Assembly (NCBI RefSeq): GCF_000143415.4
Contig: NW_003314261.1
Location: 1,372,586-1,436,585, forward strand
Length of the DNA: 64,000 bases
Source of the DNA: Selaginella moellendorffii
Lineage: Eukaryota > Streptophyta > Lycopodiopsida > Selaginellales > Selaginellaceae
Direction of reading: 5' to 3'
The notes below the pieces were generated by a model, which searched no databases, was not told where the DNA came from, and was given only the letters and a program-made list of their open reading frames with translations. The stretch's first letter is position 1. Each line of letters starts with the position of its first letter. This document shows positions 1-12,279 of this stretch, in pieces. Position numbers and translations under genes: made by a program.

Positions 1-1080
1 TTCGCAACGTCGGCTCCGCCGGCTAGAACTTCAGAAGAAGAAGAAATCCTCGCAGCTTGACGCAGACCTTTTAGAATGCGCGAAAGAATGAAAGCATTCT
101 AGTAGAAGATGGAGAACTCACCACGCATATCCTTGCTTGGGCGATCTTCTACAAACCAATTAGCTTCAGTGTTGGCTTTCGCTTCCACTAGATTGTATTG
201 GGCTCTTTCGGCATCCCATTTGCACTCCAGGGAGGCCGGGAGCTCTCGCTAGAAAATGGAGAACGCGTTATCAATACAATCCGAGTCTAGATCATATGCT
301 ACATACTTGGAGCTTGTTGAAAGTCACGAGAGAGTTGCCAGTACGAAGCTCGGCTGCTAAGAGGTTGTAGAGCGAAACGCAATCGAGCAAAAGCTACAAA
401 GAAGATGAGCAGGAGTTTTGATTTTGCTTGTGACATGAGAAAGTTCTACCTGGAAGGAGAGAACTCGAATTCTTGCCAGGATCGACAAAACCGTCAGTGT
501 GTAAGACATGAAACGTCCCTGCTCCAGCAATCCGGCCATTTGCCTGGTGAAGAAAAGATGGCGTTGAAAGAAAAACATGAGGGTCACGGAACTTACTTGC
601 TCGCACCGAGGATGGGCGCATTTAGCTGAAGATGAAGAAACCATTTTCAGAGATTCTTAAGTTTCTTGCCAAAGAAGTACCTCGTGTAGGATCCTCGAGA
701 CTCCCCAGAGAATGTTTAAAACAGCTTCTTTTGATTCGGAAGCTACATTTTTGTTCCTTCTGCTTGTAAAGAACAAGTAAAATAGATCAAAAGAAGGGAT
801 TCCAGATCGCTACCTGCGTTTCACAGCAGGCTCGAGATGGAAATCGAGTGCCGAGAGGAAGGTATCGGAGGCAGCAACGCGAAGCAATTTGAGGCTCCTT
901 CGTGCCTGGAAGAATGAAGAGTGAAATTTACAAACACCATGGCTGTGGATGATATACCTGGTGGAGCTTTCGGAAGTGGAGTGTGCCGCGATGCTGGCTC
1001 TTGCTCCTGTAGATGAGGCGCTCCAAGAGGGCGTCCTCCCTTTGCAGCGAAGATATGTGCTGCCTCACATCACTTACCAT
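1..1080 (-). CDS. NEPRO-like (DUF4477) nucleolar protein, partial
   Basis: This multi-exon gene is cut by the left edge. Exons that splice in frame with GT-AG borders are 958-1080, 814-905, 681-759, 597-625, 450-543, 307-393, 122-248 and 67 to beyond 1. The translation contains ERLIYRSKSQHRGTLHFRKL, then a helical stretch with GLLEQGRFMSYTLTVLSILA and RIRVLSFQ, then LLLDCVSLYNLLAAEL. These match my memory of the N-terminal domain of nucleolus and neural progenitor protein (NEPRO), a eukaryotic factor linked to ribosome and small-RNA biology. The start at 1080 is the first ATG of the open stretch, but an upstream exon cannot be excluded. Introns of about 50-60 bases are typical of this window. 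The C-terminus is missing, and the family call rests on motif recall, not alignment. Confidence 0.68.
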
Positions 1081-1640
1081 TCTCTTTAAACCCTAAAGTT
1101 TATTAGTAAAAACTTTATGGTTAATTAGTTTTTATTAAAGATATGATTTTAGAAAAGCCATGCCATTAATTGTAAGCCATAAATTTATCCGAAGCACCCA
1201 TGTTAATAAAGATCTAATAAAGTTACTTTGGAGGTTCCCTCAATAATAATAATAATAAGTTATTATTATTATTTAAATTTAATTTTTTGTTTGCTTAAGC
1301 AAACCTATAGGAGAACTAAGATGATAATGTATGTTATTAAATAGTACTTGAATATTAACGTTACTTGAATATTTTAGAATATTTTACCATTTAACGGTTG
1401 TTATGGATTAATTTTGTATTTATAATTTATAAGCTTCCTTAAACACTTTTTAGTATATTCTTTTTTATTCTACTATCTAATAGTTGATATATAATAAGAT
1501 TAATCTTGTGTTTATAAATTATAAACATGTTTATAATTATAAACTTTTATTTGATCAATTGGATTAATAAGTAAAAATAACATTACTATTAAGCAAAATT
1601 ACATGCAGAATTCTACTTTATGCGTAATTTGTAAAAGTTT
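1081..1640. other. AT-rich intergenic stretch with TAA/TTA hairpin
   Basis: No coding signal is seen. At about 1242-1275 an AAT microsatellite runs directly into its mirror-complement (ATT repeats), which would fold into a long A/T hairpin. The rest is AT-rich sequence without recognisable genes. Confidence 0.5.
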
Positions 1641-1965
1641 TGTAAATTAAAATTGAAATATGACAAGTACATGCAAGAATATACCAGGCATGTTGTTGTT
1701 TAGCCCTAAACATTCAGGAAGCTTCGTAAACCCGAGCATAAACCCTAAAGTCAGAGAGGGGAGGACCATCTGCGCTCGATAGACGCTAGGGTATGGATTG
1801 ACGAGGCGCAGGCTGCGAGGAGCAGCTGCCAATTCCCAGAGTTTGCAAAGCAATTGTATGAGGGATGAGGGATTGATTGGGGAATCCTGCATCGCATTCC
1901 TGAGGTAAGATAGGGTTGTGTAGAGGCGAATTGAGCGATTCTTCTGGGCCTGGATTTAGGTCGGT

Positions 1966-4900
1966 ATGCATCGAGTCGCGAGCACTGGCAACGCTGCAAA
2001 TCCATCCCGGCCTCGGAAGGAACGTAGACTGACATATGTTTTTACCGATGCTGACGATTCTACGGTAAGCCAAAACTTTCCTTCTTTCTATTTGATTTTT
2101 TGTGCTCTAGCTAAGACTTCGTTCGTTCAGCACTCTTCTGGTGTCAATTGTGTGAAAGTCTCGTCTTCCAGCGATTTGTCCGATGGAAAAAGATCTCTTT
2201 TCAGTGGCAGTCGTGATGGAACGCTCAAAAGATGGGAGGTTGATGAAGAGGTCGCGACTTGCTGTGCTACTTTTGAGTCGCATGTCGACTGGGTATGTGT
2301 GGATTTCCATTTTTTCTTGTGATGTTAAAATTCTTTCACAGGTGAACGATCTTGTTCTCACAGGAGAAGACACTCTCGTGTCTTGCTCTTCTGATACCAC
2401 GCTCAAGGTACTTCTAGTTTTTTCTCCAAGGCGTCTCTTAGTTTTCCTGATGCCACCAGACTTGGAACGCATTTTCGAATGGAGCTTGTACTAGGACATT
2501 TCGGCAGCACTCGGATTATGTCACGTCATTGGCTGCTGCTCGGCATGTAAGGAATTCGATTCACATCTTTTTACTGTTGATGATGTCTATATTGTTTTGA
2601 TGGAAGACCGACACTGTGGCTTCGGGGGGCCTCGGTTGCGAAGTTTTCATCTGGGACCTTGAAGCTGCGACGGCTCCTGTGTCGAAAGCACGAAGTGATG
2701 GTTTGGAGGAAACCAGATATGACGGAATGCATAAGACCTCTGGAAATCTACTACATTCCGAGAGATCGACTGCTGCAATTACTCCTGCACAAACCTACGC
2801 TCCAATACCAGCAAAGGGACATAAACAATCTGTGTATGCCCTTGCCATCAACGATGCTGGAACCGTGCTTGTCTCCGGAGGCACGGAAAAGGTACGTTCT
2901 TGCTCGCCTTCGAACATTGGAAAGTTAACCTTTTCAATAGGCTGTAAGAGTATGGGATCCAAGAAGTGGTGCAAAGCAAATGAAGTTGAAGGGCCATACT
3001 GATAACGTTCGAAGCTTGCTCTTGGATCCGTCGGGAAGGTAACACACTCGAAGCGTATTCTTCATGCATTTTCTCATTGTCTTTTTAACAGATTATGTTT
3101 GTCAGGGTCTTCAGATTCAATTATCAGGTAGCTATACATCATACATGTTTATTTCCGACTGATAACTAGCGTCAATGCCAGGCTTTGGGATCTTGGGCAG
3201 CAACGTTGTGTTCATTCATATGCTGTGCACACTGACTCAGTGTGGACAATGGCGAGCACATCCTCTTTTAGTCACGTTTACAGTGGCGGCAAAGACTTGT
3301 CGGTATGTTTTAAAATCTTTTTGTAATTCATGGAGGTTATTTGACAGACTTTGTACAGGTTTATTTGACAGATCTTTCTTCTCGCGAGAGCATACTGCTG
3401 TTTACAGAACAGCATCCTATTCTTCAGATGGCGTTGCAAGATGACGATTGGCTCTGGGTAGCGTCGACAGATTCCTCAATTCGTAAATGGCCTGCACGGG
3501 AGAGAATATCCGCCAAAGCACTCCAAAAAGCAAATTCCTTTGTGGCTGGATCGCTTCCTTTCTCTCGTGCAAGAGCGTGGATTGATGGGTCCGCTCCGGT
3601 ACGATTACGTTCGATGACTTTTAGTTTTTATAGCGTTGATTGCAGGCACCCCTGTACACGGAACCATCTTCTATTATTCCAGGCACACCTGGAATCGTGA
3701 AACATGCACTGCTGAATGACAAACGACATGTGCTTACAAAGGTACAGTTAACTTTTAAAGTTCAAACCAAACTGGTGTCTTTCCCTTGCAGGATACGGAG
3801 GACAATGTGAAGCTCTGGGAGATCACTCGCGGAGCTGTAGTCGAGAACTATGGAAAAGTATTTCTGCCCTGCAAAGTTTCTCTTACGCTTCATGCTCAAG
3901 GTTTGTTTGTAGGTCTCGTTCGATGACAAAGAAAAGGAGCTCTTTGAGATGGTAAGCAAGTTTGTCTTTCATTAACTTTTTATCAACTCAACCCTTGTGA
4001 AGGTGAGCGTGCCGACGTGGTTTACCATGGATACGCGGTTGGGGAGCATTTCTATACATCTAGATACGCCTCAATGCTTCTCGGCAGAGATGTATGCCGT
4101 GGATTTGCATGTTCCTGGGGCGTCTGAAGAGACCAAGGTAACCAAGCAGATATACAAGTGAAACTTACAAGTTGTGTTTGCAGTTAAATCTTGGACAAGA
4201 GACGTTGCGTGGTCTCTTTGCGCACTGGCTTTCTCGACGAAAGCAGAAGACGTCGACGCATCTAGCTAATGGGGACGCCTTGTCAAGTCTAAGGACATTG
4301 TCGGACAACGCTCATGACAACACAGACAGTCAAGTTGTGTTCGATTTTTCTACGTCCATCCCTCCCTCAATTATCACGGAGGGCTCACAGGGTGGACCAT
4401 GGAGGAAGAAAGTGTCCGACTTGGAAGGCGTTGAAGACGAGAAGGAGCTACCGAGATGGTGCATCGACTGTGTAGCACACGCACAAATCCCTCCTCGTGA
4501 GCAGTCCAAGTAAGTACTTAATTGTTGCGTGAAAGTTCCTCTCCTCATTCCCTGCAATCGCAGGTGTAGCTTCTTTCTACATCCATACGAAGGAACTGCT
4601 CTGCAAGTTCTCACGCAAGGAAAACTGAGCGCACCGAAGATCCTAAGAATACAGAAGGTTACAAAGTTCGTGTTCCCTCGATCAAATCTCTTCATGATTT
4701 TTCATTCCAGGTGATTAACTACGTGCTCGAGAAGCTAGTTCTGGACAGACCTCTAGACGATCACGCCTCCGGTCCACAAATGCCTGGTAACGTTTACGAT
4801 TACAGGCCCAGCTCAAGGCCGTGGCAATCTAACCCGAAGCCAGCGATCGAGATACTGTGTAACCAGCAGGTAAGCTCCCAGTTCTTAGCATTTTTTCCAA

Positions 4901-5030
4901 GATCTGGAGCTAAAACTACGCGCAGGTTTTGTCTCCCGATATGAGCCTGGCAACTGTGAGAACATACATCTGGAAAAAACCGGAAGATCTTTGCTTGTAT
5001 TATCGAAACATCCAGACGCAAAGCCGGTGA
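1966..5030 (+). CDS. WDR48: WDR48/UAF1-like WD40 repeat protein
   Basis: About a dozen short exons encode a WD40 propeller followed by a conserved C-terminal region. WDR48 (UAF1) binds and activates the deubiquitinases USP1, USP12 and USP46. Diagnostic stretches are the N-terminal [67 protein letters not shown] and VYSGGKDL, in the order found in WDR48. The C-terminal part (from about 3700) contains [34 protein letters not shown] and the terminal [17 protein letters not shown], which fits the DUF3337 domain of WDR48. The start is the ATG giving MHRVAS, and the stop is TGA at 5028-5030. Introns are about 50 bases. It is likely a single-copy housekeeping gene, and I am confident of the family. 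Confidence 0.88.
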
Positions 5031-5590
5031 TAAGGAACGAAAGGAAGCGTCGGTCCAAACTAATCGGCACAAAGTTTGTACAGACACAAGAAAGGTTTTT
5101 TAAAGTGGCCTACCATTTTTTTTTTTTTGTTTCTCCACAAGGTGTACGGAAGTTCTTCCCCTTGCTAAGCCCGTACTAAGCTGAACGTACGGTTGCGATG
5201 GTGCCAACGTGGAAAGTCGATCGGACGGTGGGACAAGGGGAATCATAATTTGTGACCTGGATGGAGAGCAGAGCTATGGCGGGCGAGGAGCACGACGATG
5301 AAGGCGCTGCCCTGCGATCCCCATGGCGCTCGATTCCAGGTTCCTAGCCCCCATTTTCCAGGCCACGGATGGATCGATTGACCCGGAATCGCGGCGGGAA
5401 ATCGTCGATGGAGCAGTGTATGGTAATAGGTTCTCCCTAGTTCTTGGCGCCACCGGCATTGGATCATCGCTGGCCCGTGCTTATGACTTTTGATCTGGGC
5501 GAGCTACGAAATCATAGGTCGAGATGGATGGATGCGACCGGGAAATGGTACGATTTCTATGAGGTGCTGGGGGCGCTTGTGAGTAGGATT
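5031..5590. other. Intergenic region and kinase 5' leader
   Basis: This holds the 3' end of the WDR48-like gene and the presumed promoter and 5' leader of the kinase gene. An upstream in-frame ATG at 5444 would add about 49 residues to the kinase, but they are not like the family. No other gene is visible. Confidence 0.4.
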
Positions 5591-7344
5591 ATGGGGTGCT
5601 TTGGCTGCTGCTTTGGGCTGAGTAGGAAATCTACCAAAGCTTCGAAGCAAGCGAGCTATTATCCGGCAGGAGCTTCGCAAGAGCAGCTGCTCAAGTTTCC
5701 AGGGAGTGATACCGCGTCCAGTGGCAAGAGGAGTTCTTCGGCAAGGTTTTCGAGCAGTGGTCGGGAATTGGTGGGAGTTAGACTAGGAAAATCGAGCCAG
5801 GAAAATGGATGGTCTGTGGAAAACGCTGCTAATCCGGTGACCGATGTGAAGATCACTCGACGAGCGAATACTTCCCAGGTAAGTGCGCATTGTGTGCCTA
5901 CAGAATCACGGTTAGAAAAAAAATTCTTGTGTTTTTTTTTTTTTTTTTGTAGAGCTACGATGGGAGTAAAATGATCAATCAATACGTCCGTCACGAAAGA
6001 ATTGGGAAAGGGAGCTATGGGAAAGTGGTGAGTGGAAGTCTTTCAACTTTCTGTAGAAACATTTTATTCCCTTTCAGGTACTGCACCGTAGCTTGTTTGA
6101 TCAAAAGTTTTATGCCATCAAGGTACTGAATTGTCTCGCACCATGTGCTAGATCTAACCGCTGTTTTTGAAGGTGTTTGATAAGTCGCGACTAGGGAAAA
6201 TTCGGGTAGCCCCGTCTGAAACTGCAATGATGGACGTTCGTAGAGAAGTAAGTCTCTTGTTTTCTATGAAATTTTTCTACGAAGCATTATGAGATGTTCT
6301 TTCACTCTCATTTTCTGCAATGTTTTTATTTTTAATTTTTTCAGGTAGAGGTAATGAAGCACTTGAGACATCCTAACATTGTTAGATTGATTGAGGTCAT
6401 AGATGATCCAGAGTGTGACCAGCTCTATATGGGTAAGATTGTGATTATTATGTTGTTGCTACTTATGTATACTTGTCTTTCAGTTCTGGAGTACATAGAA
6501 GGGCAACGAATGTTTAAACAATCTGGACCACCTGGTGGCCTTGGCGAGTCCACAGCGAGACGCTACTTCAGAGACATCGTGGCGGGTTTGATGTATCTTC
6601 ACAACAATGTAGGGTCTACCTTTTCTTTGCTTTTTTGCTTGAGTTGATCGCGCATTCTATCAATCGACAGAAAGTTATCCATGGAGATATCAAGCCCGAG
6701 AACCTGATGATCACTGCCGAAGGCAGGATCAAAATTGGAGATTTTGGTATCAGTCGAACTTTCGAGGTACCACAGAGTTTGTGGTGTGGTGGTGAGATGA
6801 AAGTTTTTCTTTCTTTCTTTTGCCGCAGGGCGATGATGATCTTTTACGTCGATCTCCTGGCACTCCTGTCTTCACAGCACCAGAATGCTGTAAAGGTGTT
6901 TCTCGTGATTGGAGCTCTTCCGACATGACTCATGTGTGTTTGTTTTGTTCTTTTTATTCTCGGAAAGGCATGGCATATCACGGAAAGGCCGCGGACGTCT
7001 GGGCTCTCGGAGTGACTTTGTACTGCATGGTCACAGGACAGTATCCATTTGTTGGGGAAAACTTTCAGGACACTTATGACAAGGTAAGCACCCCGATGGA
7101 TGGGTATCTAATCATTTGACACGCTAGCGCTTTGCAGATTGTCCAGCAAGAGCTCTCGATGCCTCCTGGCCTGGATCCCGATCTTCAAAACCTGTTGGAA
7201 GGACTTCTCTGTAAAGGTGCGAAGGTTTCATTGATGCCCAACTTGAGTTTATATGTAACTTTTTCCTTTTTCTTAGATCCCGACCAACGAATGACACTAG
7301 ATGCTGTTTTGTGCCATCCTTGGCTCCTTAAAGCAAGCTCCTAG
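5591..7344 (+). CDS. GRIK: GRIK/CaMKK-like SnRK1-activating protein kinase
   Basis: This Ser/Thr kinase is of the plant GRIK (SnAK) type, which phosphorylates the activation loop of SnRK1 and is related to animal CaMKK and yeast Sak1. I chose the start at 5591 because it yields MGCFGCC, matching the conserved Cys-rich N-terminus of the family. The kinase domain shows GKGSYGKVV (glycine loop), YAIKVFDKS (Lys), VAPSETAMMDVRREVEVMK, HGDIKPEN (catalytic loop), IGDFGISRTF (DFG) and an activation segment LLRRSPGTPVFTAPECC whose Thr is the expected regulatory site. It ends with LLCKDPDQRMTLDAVLCHPW and KASS. There are about nine exons with short introns, one acceptor lying after a T-rich tract near 5935-5951. 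An AATAAA-type poly(A) signal lies near 7678-7683. The plant family has few other members with this N-terminus and loop, so the call is firm. Confidence 0.9.
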
Positions 7345-8048
7345 AAAGGTCCGTGGATGTAACGTGTCTAAAGTCGTTTGGTAACACTTGGAAATCAAAT
7401 CCACAGGGGGCGTGATCTGTGCTTTTGCTTCATGGCATGGCACCAATCTCGACTTCATGTGGTTAAGAAACTGGTAAGAATTCCGTGTTTGTTTACTCGC
7501 TCTCAACTCGCAATCGTTGAATTTTCCTCCAGGAAGGAAGTTTTGGTAGACTACACTTCAGAATGTTAGCATTCCGGTCAAGAAGAAGTGGCGAATCACT
7601 TTCTCGGTAGCTTGTTTGTTGGAATCAAAACACCCAAACACAGGAAAAAGGCAAAGCTGATGATGATCGTCACGTACAATAAACACTCGCCACCATCGAG
7701 GAAGTTTTGTTCCAATCTAAGAAAACCTCATAAAAAAAAACAAGTTTGAGCCCAAAAGTCCGTGTTTGTTTTGTCTGTGCTCTCATAAATTGGAAGAATT
7801 AAAATCTCTTCGTTCCATTGATCATCGAGTGAACAAAAACAACGAAGTAAAGTTATCAGAGAGGAAAAGACTTCGTCTCTGTCTGTCAATCCAACCAGGA
7901 CATCGCAGAAAGAAAGAAATCAAGACAAAAAAAAAAACGAAGAAAAAGAAGAGCCACAAACCTCCCCCAAGAACCAGTAGAGATGTTTGCTGCCGCTGTG
8001 TTCCAGCTCCAATCCTCCATAGCTCAGCTTCCAGTTCTTTCCTCTTCT
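7345..8048. other. 3' UTR space between convergent kinase and KCS genes
   Basis: It contains possible 3' UTR introns of the kinase (GT..AG pairs around 7349-7406 and 7472-7533), an AATAAA at 7678-7683, and A-rich tracts near 7732-7742 and 7927-7950. No separate gene is supported. Confidence 0.4.
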
Positions 8049-9551
8049 CTAGATGTGAGCCAGCGAGACCGGGAACTCGTCGATAAAGTCCGACCACGCG
8101 TTCTTCACTTGATCCGGCTTGAGCGACTTTCGAGCTCTCCACACCGCGCTGTTGCACTTAAACCCGGATCCAAAAGCAATCTGCCAGATCCGGTCCCCGC
8201 GAGCAATCCTCCCCTTGGCCTCGCAGTAGGCGAGCTCGTACCACAGCGAGCTCGAGGAAGTGTTCCCCCAGCGGTAGAGCGTCATCCTCGACGGCTCCAT
8301 ATGCCACGGCGAGAGCTGGAGGTTCTTCTCCAGCTCGTCCAGCACGGCCCTCCCCCCGGCGTGGATGCAAAAGTGCTCGAACGCCAGCTTGAAGTCGGGG
8401 ATGTAAGGCCGGACTTTCATCTTGAGCACCTTCCTCGCGAAGAGCGTGAAGAAGAACATGATCTGCTCGGACAGCGGCAGCACCAGCGGACCCAGCGTCG
8501 TGATGTTGGTCTTGAGCGCGTCGCCGGCCACCGCCATGAGATCCCGCGACAGTGAAACTCCCACCGTCCCCTTGTCGTCCTCCTGCTGGTAGACGCACTG
8601 GAAGCACTTCTCGTCGGCCCCCTTGTGAGTTCTCACCGTGTGGACGAGCTCGTACTTGGCGCGGCGTCGCGCGGACCGCTTGTTGGAGAGGAGGATGGCC
8701 GCTCCACCCATCCGGAAGAGGCAGTTTGGCACCAGCATGGAGCGCTCGTTGCCAAAGTACCAGTTGAGCGTGATGTTCTCCATGCTCACCACCAGCGCGT
8801 ACGTGTTGGTGTGGACCTGGAGCAGATCCTTGGCGAGGTCGATGGAGATCACCCCGGCGCTGCAGCCCATCCCGCCGAGATTCAAGCTCGTGATGTTGCC
8901 GCGCATCCGGTAGTGATTGACGATCATGGCCGAGAGCGATGGAGTGGGATTGAAGAGGCTGCAGTTGACGACCAGCACGCCGATGTCCTTGGGCTTCACT
9001 CCGGTCTTGGCCAGGAGCTCGTCGATGGCTCCAAACATGACGATCTCGGCCTCCTTCCTCGCCTCCCTCATGCATGGATTGGGCGGAACGTTCATCACTG
9101 CCTCGGGGAGATAAGTGTCCTCGCCCAGCCCGGATCTCTCCAAGATCTTCTTCTGGAACTCGAGAGTGGTGTCGTTGAAAGCCCCCGAGAGCGTGGATCG
9201 CTCCATGAAAGTGGCCTTGGAGCACTTCCTCTCGTCGTCGGGCTTGTAGCACGCGAAATCCACGAGATAGACCGGGCGGGGCCGCGACATGAAGTAGAGC
9301 GTCGCCGCGAAGACGAGCGCCCCGGAGCACGCCAGCACGCTCACCAGATTGAACTGCAAGTGCTCCCACAGCTTCCAGATGTCGTCGATCCCCAGCCTGC
9401 CGATCTCCGCGGCCACCAGGAGCATCAGCGGCACCAGCAGGAAGATGAGCGCCCGCGACACCACATAGAGGTAGCCCAGCTTCACGTACTTGAGCCGCAC
9501 GGACTGGAGGAAATCCGGGAGCCTCGATCTTACCCGCGGGGGACGATCCAT
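8049..9551 (-). CDS. KCS: 3-ketoacyl-CoA synthase (very-long-chain fatty acid elongation)
   Basis: This intronless 500-residue enzyme catalyses the condensing step of the ER fatty-acid elongase, joining malonyl-CoA to a long acyl-CoA for waxes, cutin/suberin precursors or sphingolipids. Two N-terminal membrane segments (about residues 27-50 and 67-88) precede the FAE1/CUT1 domain. The active-site Cys is residue 230 in LGGMGCSAG, and the His and Asn partners are H397 ([10 protein letters not shown]) and N430 ([10 protein letters not shown]). [10 protein letters not shown] and [12 protein letters not shown] are family hallmarks. The open frame extends upstream of the chosen Met, but MDRPPR at 9551 gives the family's normal length, and the upstream residues look like leader. 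It is transcribed towards the kinase gene and divergently from the next gene. All catalytic residues are present. Confidence 0.95.
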   Translation of the reverse strand: MDRPPRVRSRLPDFLQSVRLKYVKLGYLYVVSRALIFLLVPLMLLVAAEIGRLGIDDIWKLWEHLQFNLVSVLACSGALVFAATLYFMSRPRPVYLVDFACYKPDDERKCSKATFMERSTLSGAFNDTTLEFQKKILERSGLGEDTYLPEAVMNVPPNPCMREARKEAEIVMFGAIDELLAKTGVKPKDIGVLVVNCSLFNPTPSLSAMIVNHYRMRGNITSLNLGGMGCSAGVISIDLAKDLLQVHTNTYALVVSMENITLNWYFGNERSMLVPNCLFRMGGAAILLSNKRSARRRAKYELVHTVRTHKGADEKCFQCVYQQEDDKGTVGVSLSRDLMAVAGDALKTNITTLGPLVLPLSEQIMFFFTLFARKVLKMKVRPYIPDFKLAFEHFCIHAGGRAVLDELEKNLQLSPWHMEPSRMTLYRWGNTSSSSLWYELAYCEAKGRIARGDRIWQIAFGSGFKCNSAVWRARKSLKPDQVKNAWSDFIDEFPVSLAHI

Positions 9552-9989
9552 TGCTGGACAAATGCGGCGCGCGGCTTGGCTTCTTCTTCTGTCAGATCCG
9601 AGCTTGGCGCATGAAACCAAAGATTTCCCTCTCTCCCACTCCTCCTTTTCTCCCTTCTCGCGAGCCAAGAACCCTAAAATCTGGAAGAATGGGCGGCATA
9701 GCATGGGCGGCATTTATATCACCGCTGGCGGTCCATTACGTACCACGCGGAACGCCAAAAGACCAGCCGGACATATCGCTATCGATTTTTACTCCTGGCC
9801 ATAAAGAGCTAGCCCTAATGTTTGAAAAAATAAAAGACTGGGGATATGCTCGTTAGCTCGAGCTAGCCCTAAGTTTTGAAAAAATAGAAAAAGGGGATAT
9901 GCCGCGCATCCGGTTAGCTAACAAACGCCCTTTAACTAACCCAGGGGGGTTAGGCCAAGAACTTAGGTTTTGGGCCACCTCTCTCATCG
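9552..9989. promoter_or_regulatory. Divergent promoter region with short direct repeat
   Basis: This 438-base spacer separates two divergent genes. It contains an imperfect direct repeat of about 50 bases (about 9808-9850 and 9860-9902), built around GAGCTAGCCCTAA, an A-rich run and GGGGATATGC. No TATA box is obvious. Confidence 0.4.
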
Positions 9990-11365
9990 ATGGCGACGAT
10001 GACCAGCGCGATTCTTGTCCCTCCCGCGCGCTGCTGCTCCAGGTACTCCCCCCAATCGAGTAGATTACTCCCTCGCGACGCGATTTGGAGCGTCAGCTCC
10101 CGGGATTTCGCGCTGCGACGGGATGTCTCGGCTCGGGCATGGTGGTCTTCGAAGAAGAAGGATCAAGAACAGGCGGAGGTGACCGCTGCTACCTCAGAGA
10201 CGGAGGTTTCGAAAGGAAGTGGGAGGAAGAATGCTGGGAAGAATGCGGTGGCAGCAGCGCCGGTTGTGAAAGAAGAGGTGGAAGAGGTGGAGATGAGCTG
10301 GGTGGAGGAGAAGACCGGGGAGCTTGTCCAGATGACCGGGAATGCCATTCAAGCGATTCCAGGGCCCAGGGTGGGACAGAGCTCCGTTCCATGGCTGCTG
10401 GTTTTGCCCGTGGCGTATTTCAGCGTGACTTTCGTGATCGCTGTGTACAGGACTGTGAAGAAGTATAGCTCTCCAAAGGCGAAGAAGAGAAGGATGGTAA
10501 AGCTCTCGGAACTCTTTCGTTTTGTTCTTTCGCTTTTTACGTGGAGATGGATGATGGATGGACTCATCTTTTTGTTTCAGATTGGAAAGAATGCCTTTTT
10601 GGTGACTTCCTTGGACAAGTATTTTCCACAGCGCCGTGAAGAATTTGACAGCAAAGTGCTCAAAGAGCTGGAAAGGAAGGTAGGCTGTGATTCCTTTTTT
10701 TGTTTCTGCTCTCCTTTTCACTGCGTGTCCTTTCCAGTGCTCTTTTGACTCAAAAGAAGTGCTCCGGAAGTATATTCGATACGCCATGAACGAGCGAGCT
10801 TTCACGCCGGAGACTGTCGCAGATCTTATCCATCTCCGAAGGATCACCAAGCTGACCGACAATGAGATTGCCGACGTCTTGAACGAAACCTCGAGGCGCG
10901 TGGTGAATGAGAATGGTCTGTGAAGATTTCGGCTTGAATCACGTCGTGACCGGGCTTTGCATGTAGGAACCGTGATGATGGATTTACGGGGACTCACGGA
11001 GAGGGGTGTCAAGCGGAAGGCTGCTGTTCGTTCTCTCTTTAGCAAGCTCCTATACTTATCTGAGGTGAAGATCTCTATACTCTGTGCTGTTTCTCACCAC
11101 AGTTTCTTGTTCTCCAGTTGGACGAGTTCTGTTCGACGTCAAGAGACGCTCTGAAAATCAAAGAGCTTTTTGGAGTCACAGAGTACGTACTGCCCTTGTA
11201 GCTGTCTTGTATTAAAACATTCTCGGTTTTCCGTGCAGCGAGGATGCAAACAGCCTGCGCATTGAGACCCTGACCCAGCTTTCGGATATTGATTCACTAG
11301 ACAAGATGGTGAATCCAGAAGACACGGCTATGGATGAAGGCACACCAGATTCAAAGGCGTCGTGA
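9990..11365 (+). CDS. Plastid-type membrane protein of unknown function
   Basis: Spliced exons give about 350 residues. The N-terminus is rich in Ser/Arg/Ala and poor in acidic residues, as in a plastid transit peptide. An acidic linker follows, then one membrane segment (WLLVLPVAYFSVTFVIAVY) followed by a Lys-rich stop-transfer stretch (KKYSSPKAKKRR), and a helical C-terminal domain (KNAFLVTSLDKYFP, ELERK, RKYIRYAMNERAFTPETV, LTDNEIADVLNE, VMMDLRGLTERGVKRKAAVR, LFGVTDEDANSLRIETL). Introns 10497-10580, 10681-10737, 10917-10966 and others restore one frame, and the stop is at 11363-11365. The helical part recalls conserved plant chloroplast proteins of unknown function and, weakly, the helical repeats of Tic110. 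I do not assign a function. Confidence 0.7.
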
Positions 11366-11971
11366 CCCATGCCTTCTCGGGGTAACTTTCCACAGTTTTG
11401 GTAGCAATCATGTATCCGGGAATCTCGTCTTTTCCGTGTAGTATACTGTAAGTGTGATTTGAGTTTCAGGTCGTGCGCTTGGACTTTTTTCGTTCTGACC
11501 ATAGTAAGTCCATTTCTTTCTCCGACGTGCTCAAGTCCCATGCAGTGAATTATTTGTAAACGCTGTGCCAATGTTTCAGGCTCGCGATATCCTTCAAAAG
11601 TTCAAGAGAACATTTTCGAGCTTGCGAAGCCATCAACGATTTCAAGCCCGCAAAGAAACCATCGCTTGTTTTCTCGATTGCTCTAGCAGCTCCATTGTAG
11701 CGCATGAGTGATGCGAGAGATGGTGTCACTTATTGAAAGCTCTTGGGCTCCAAATCACCTGGAGACATCAACTTTGGAATCAAAGTTCGAAAGTGATGGA
11801 GAAAATATTCATTCCACCGAACCGGAAGATTTTGAAGGACATTTTTCACCAACCTTGGTGTTGATCCTTTGATAAAAATCGAATCTTCTTCTGGTCAAAA
11901 AGTACGTACGTAAGCAAGCACCAAGATCTTTCGCTCTATAGGAAGATCAGGGCGAGTCCCAACTGGACAGT
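11366..11971. other. Intergenic, no clear gene
   Basis: The 3' UTR of the preceding gene is followed by about 500 bases in which I find no convincing reading frame. A possible 5' UTR intron of the next gene (GTACGT...CTATAG) ends at 11941. Confidence 0.35.
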
Positions 11972-12279
11972 ATGGGAACTTCTTATCCTTATCCTCCTCA
12001 AGGTAAGAGAAGAGTTTGAAGTTAATGATCTATGGATGAATCTTTCCTTCTCCAATTCAAGGCTATCCTCCTCCAGTGGCGCCCCCGCCGCAATACTATT
12101 ACCAGGGGCCTTCTCACCGCGAGAAAGGATTTGCAGAAGGATGGTAAGCTCAGCGAGCACAGATTTTCTACCGGTTTTTATCACTCTTTTGGTCGTCTTG
12201 CAGTTTAGCTGGTCTGTGCTGCTGCTGGCTGCTAGAGATTTGTTGCTGCTGTGGCCCGCATATGTTTCTGGGCTGTTAG
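11972..12279 (+). CDS. Small CYSTM (Cys-rich transmembrane module) protein
   Basis: Three tiny exons (11972-12002, 12062-12143, 12204-12279), joined by GT-AG introns of about 60 bases, encode about 62 residues. It begins MGTSYPYPPQGYPPP, a Pro/Tyr/Gln-rich tail, followed by KGFAEGCLAGLCCCW and LLEICCCCGP, and ends MFLGC. This is the layout of the CYSTM family: a short cytosolic tail followed by a Cys-rich tail-anchored membrane helix. Plant members are linked to stress tolerance and cell-surface processes. The exons are too short to appear as long open frames, and the call depends on the splicing model. The frame is continuous across both junctions, and the family signature falls exactly on the joined product. 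Confidence 0.82.

Noticed and set aside
5444-5590. Upstream ATG extending the GRIK-like kinase
   Set aside because: The added residues have no similarity to the family, while the internal MGCFGC matches the conserved N-terminus.
8625-9614. 329-codon plus-strand ORF opposite the KCS gene
   Set aside because: It is the antisense shadow of a G+C-rich intronless gene and is rich in Arg/His/Gln/Gly with no domain. The minus-strand KCS is unambiguous.
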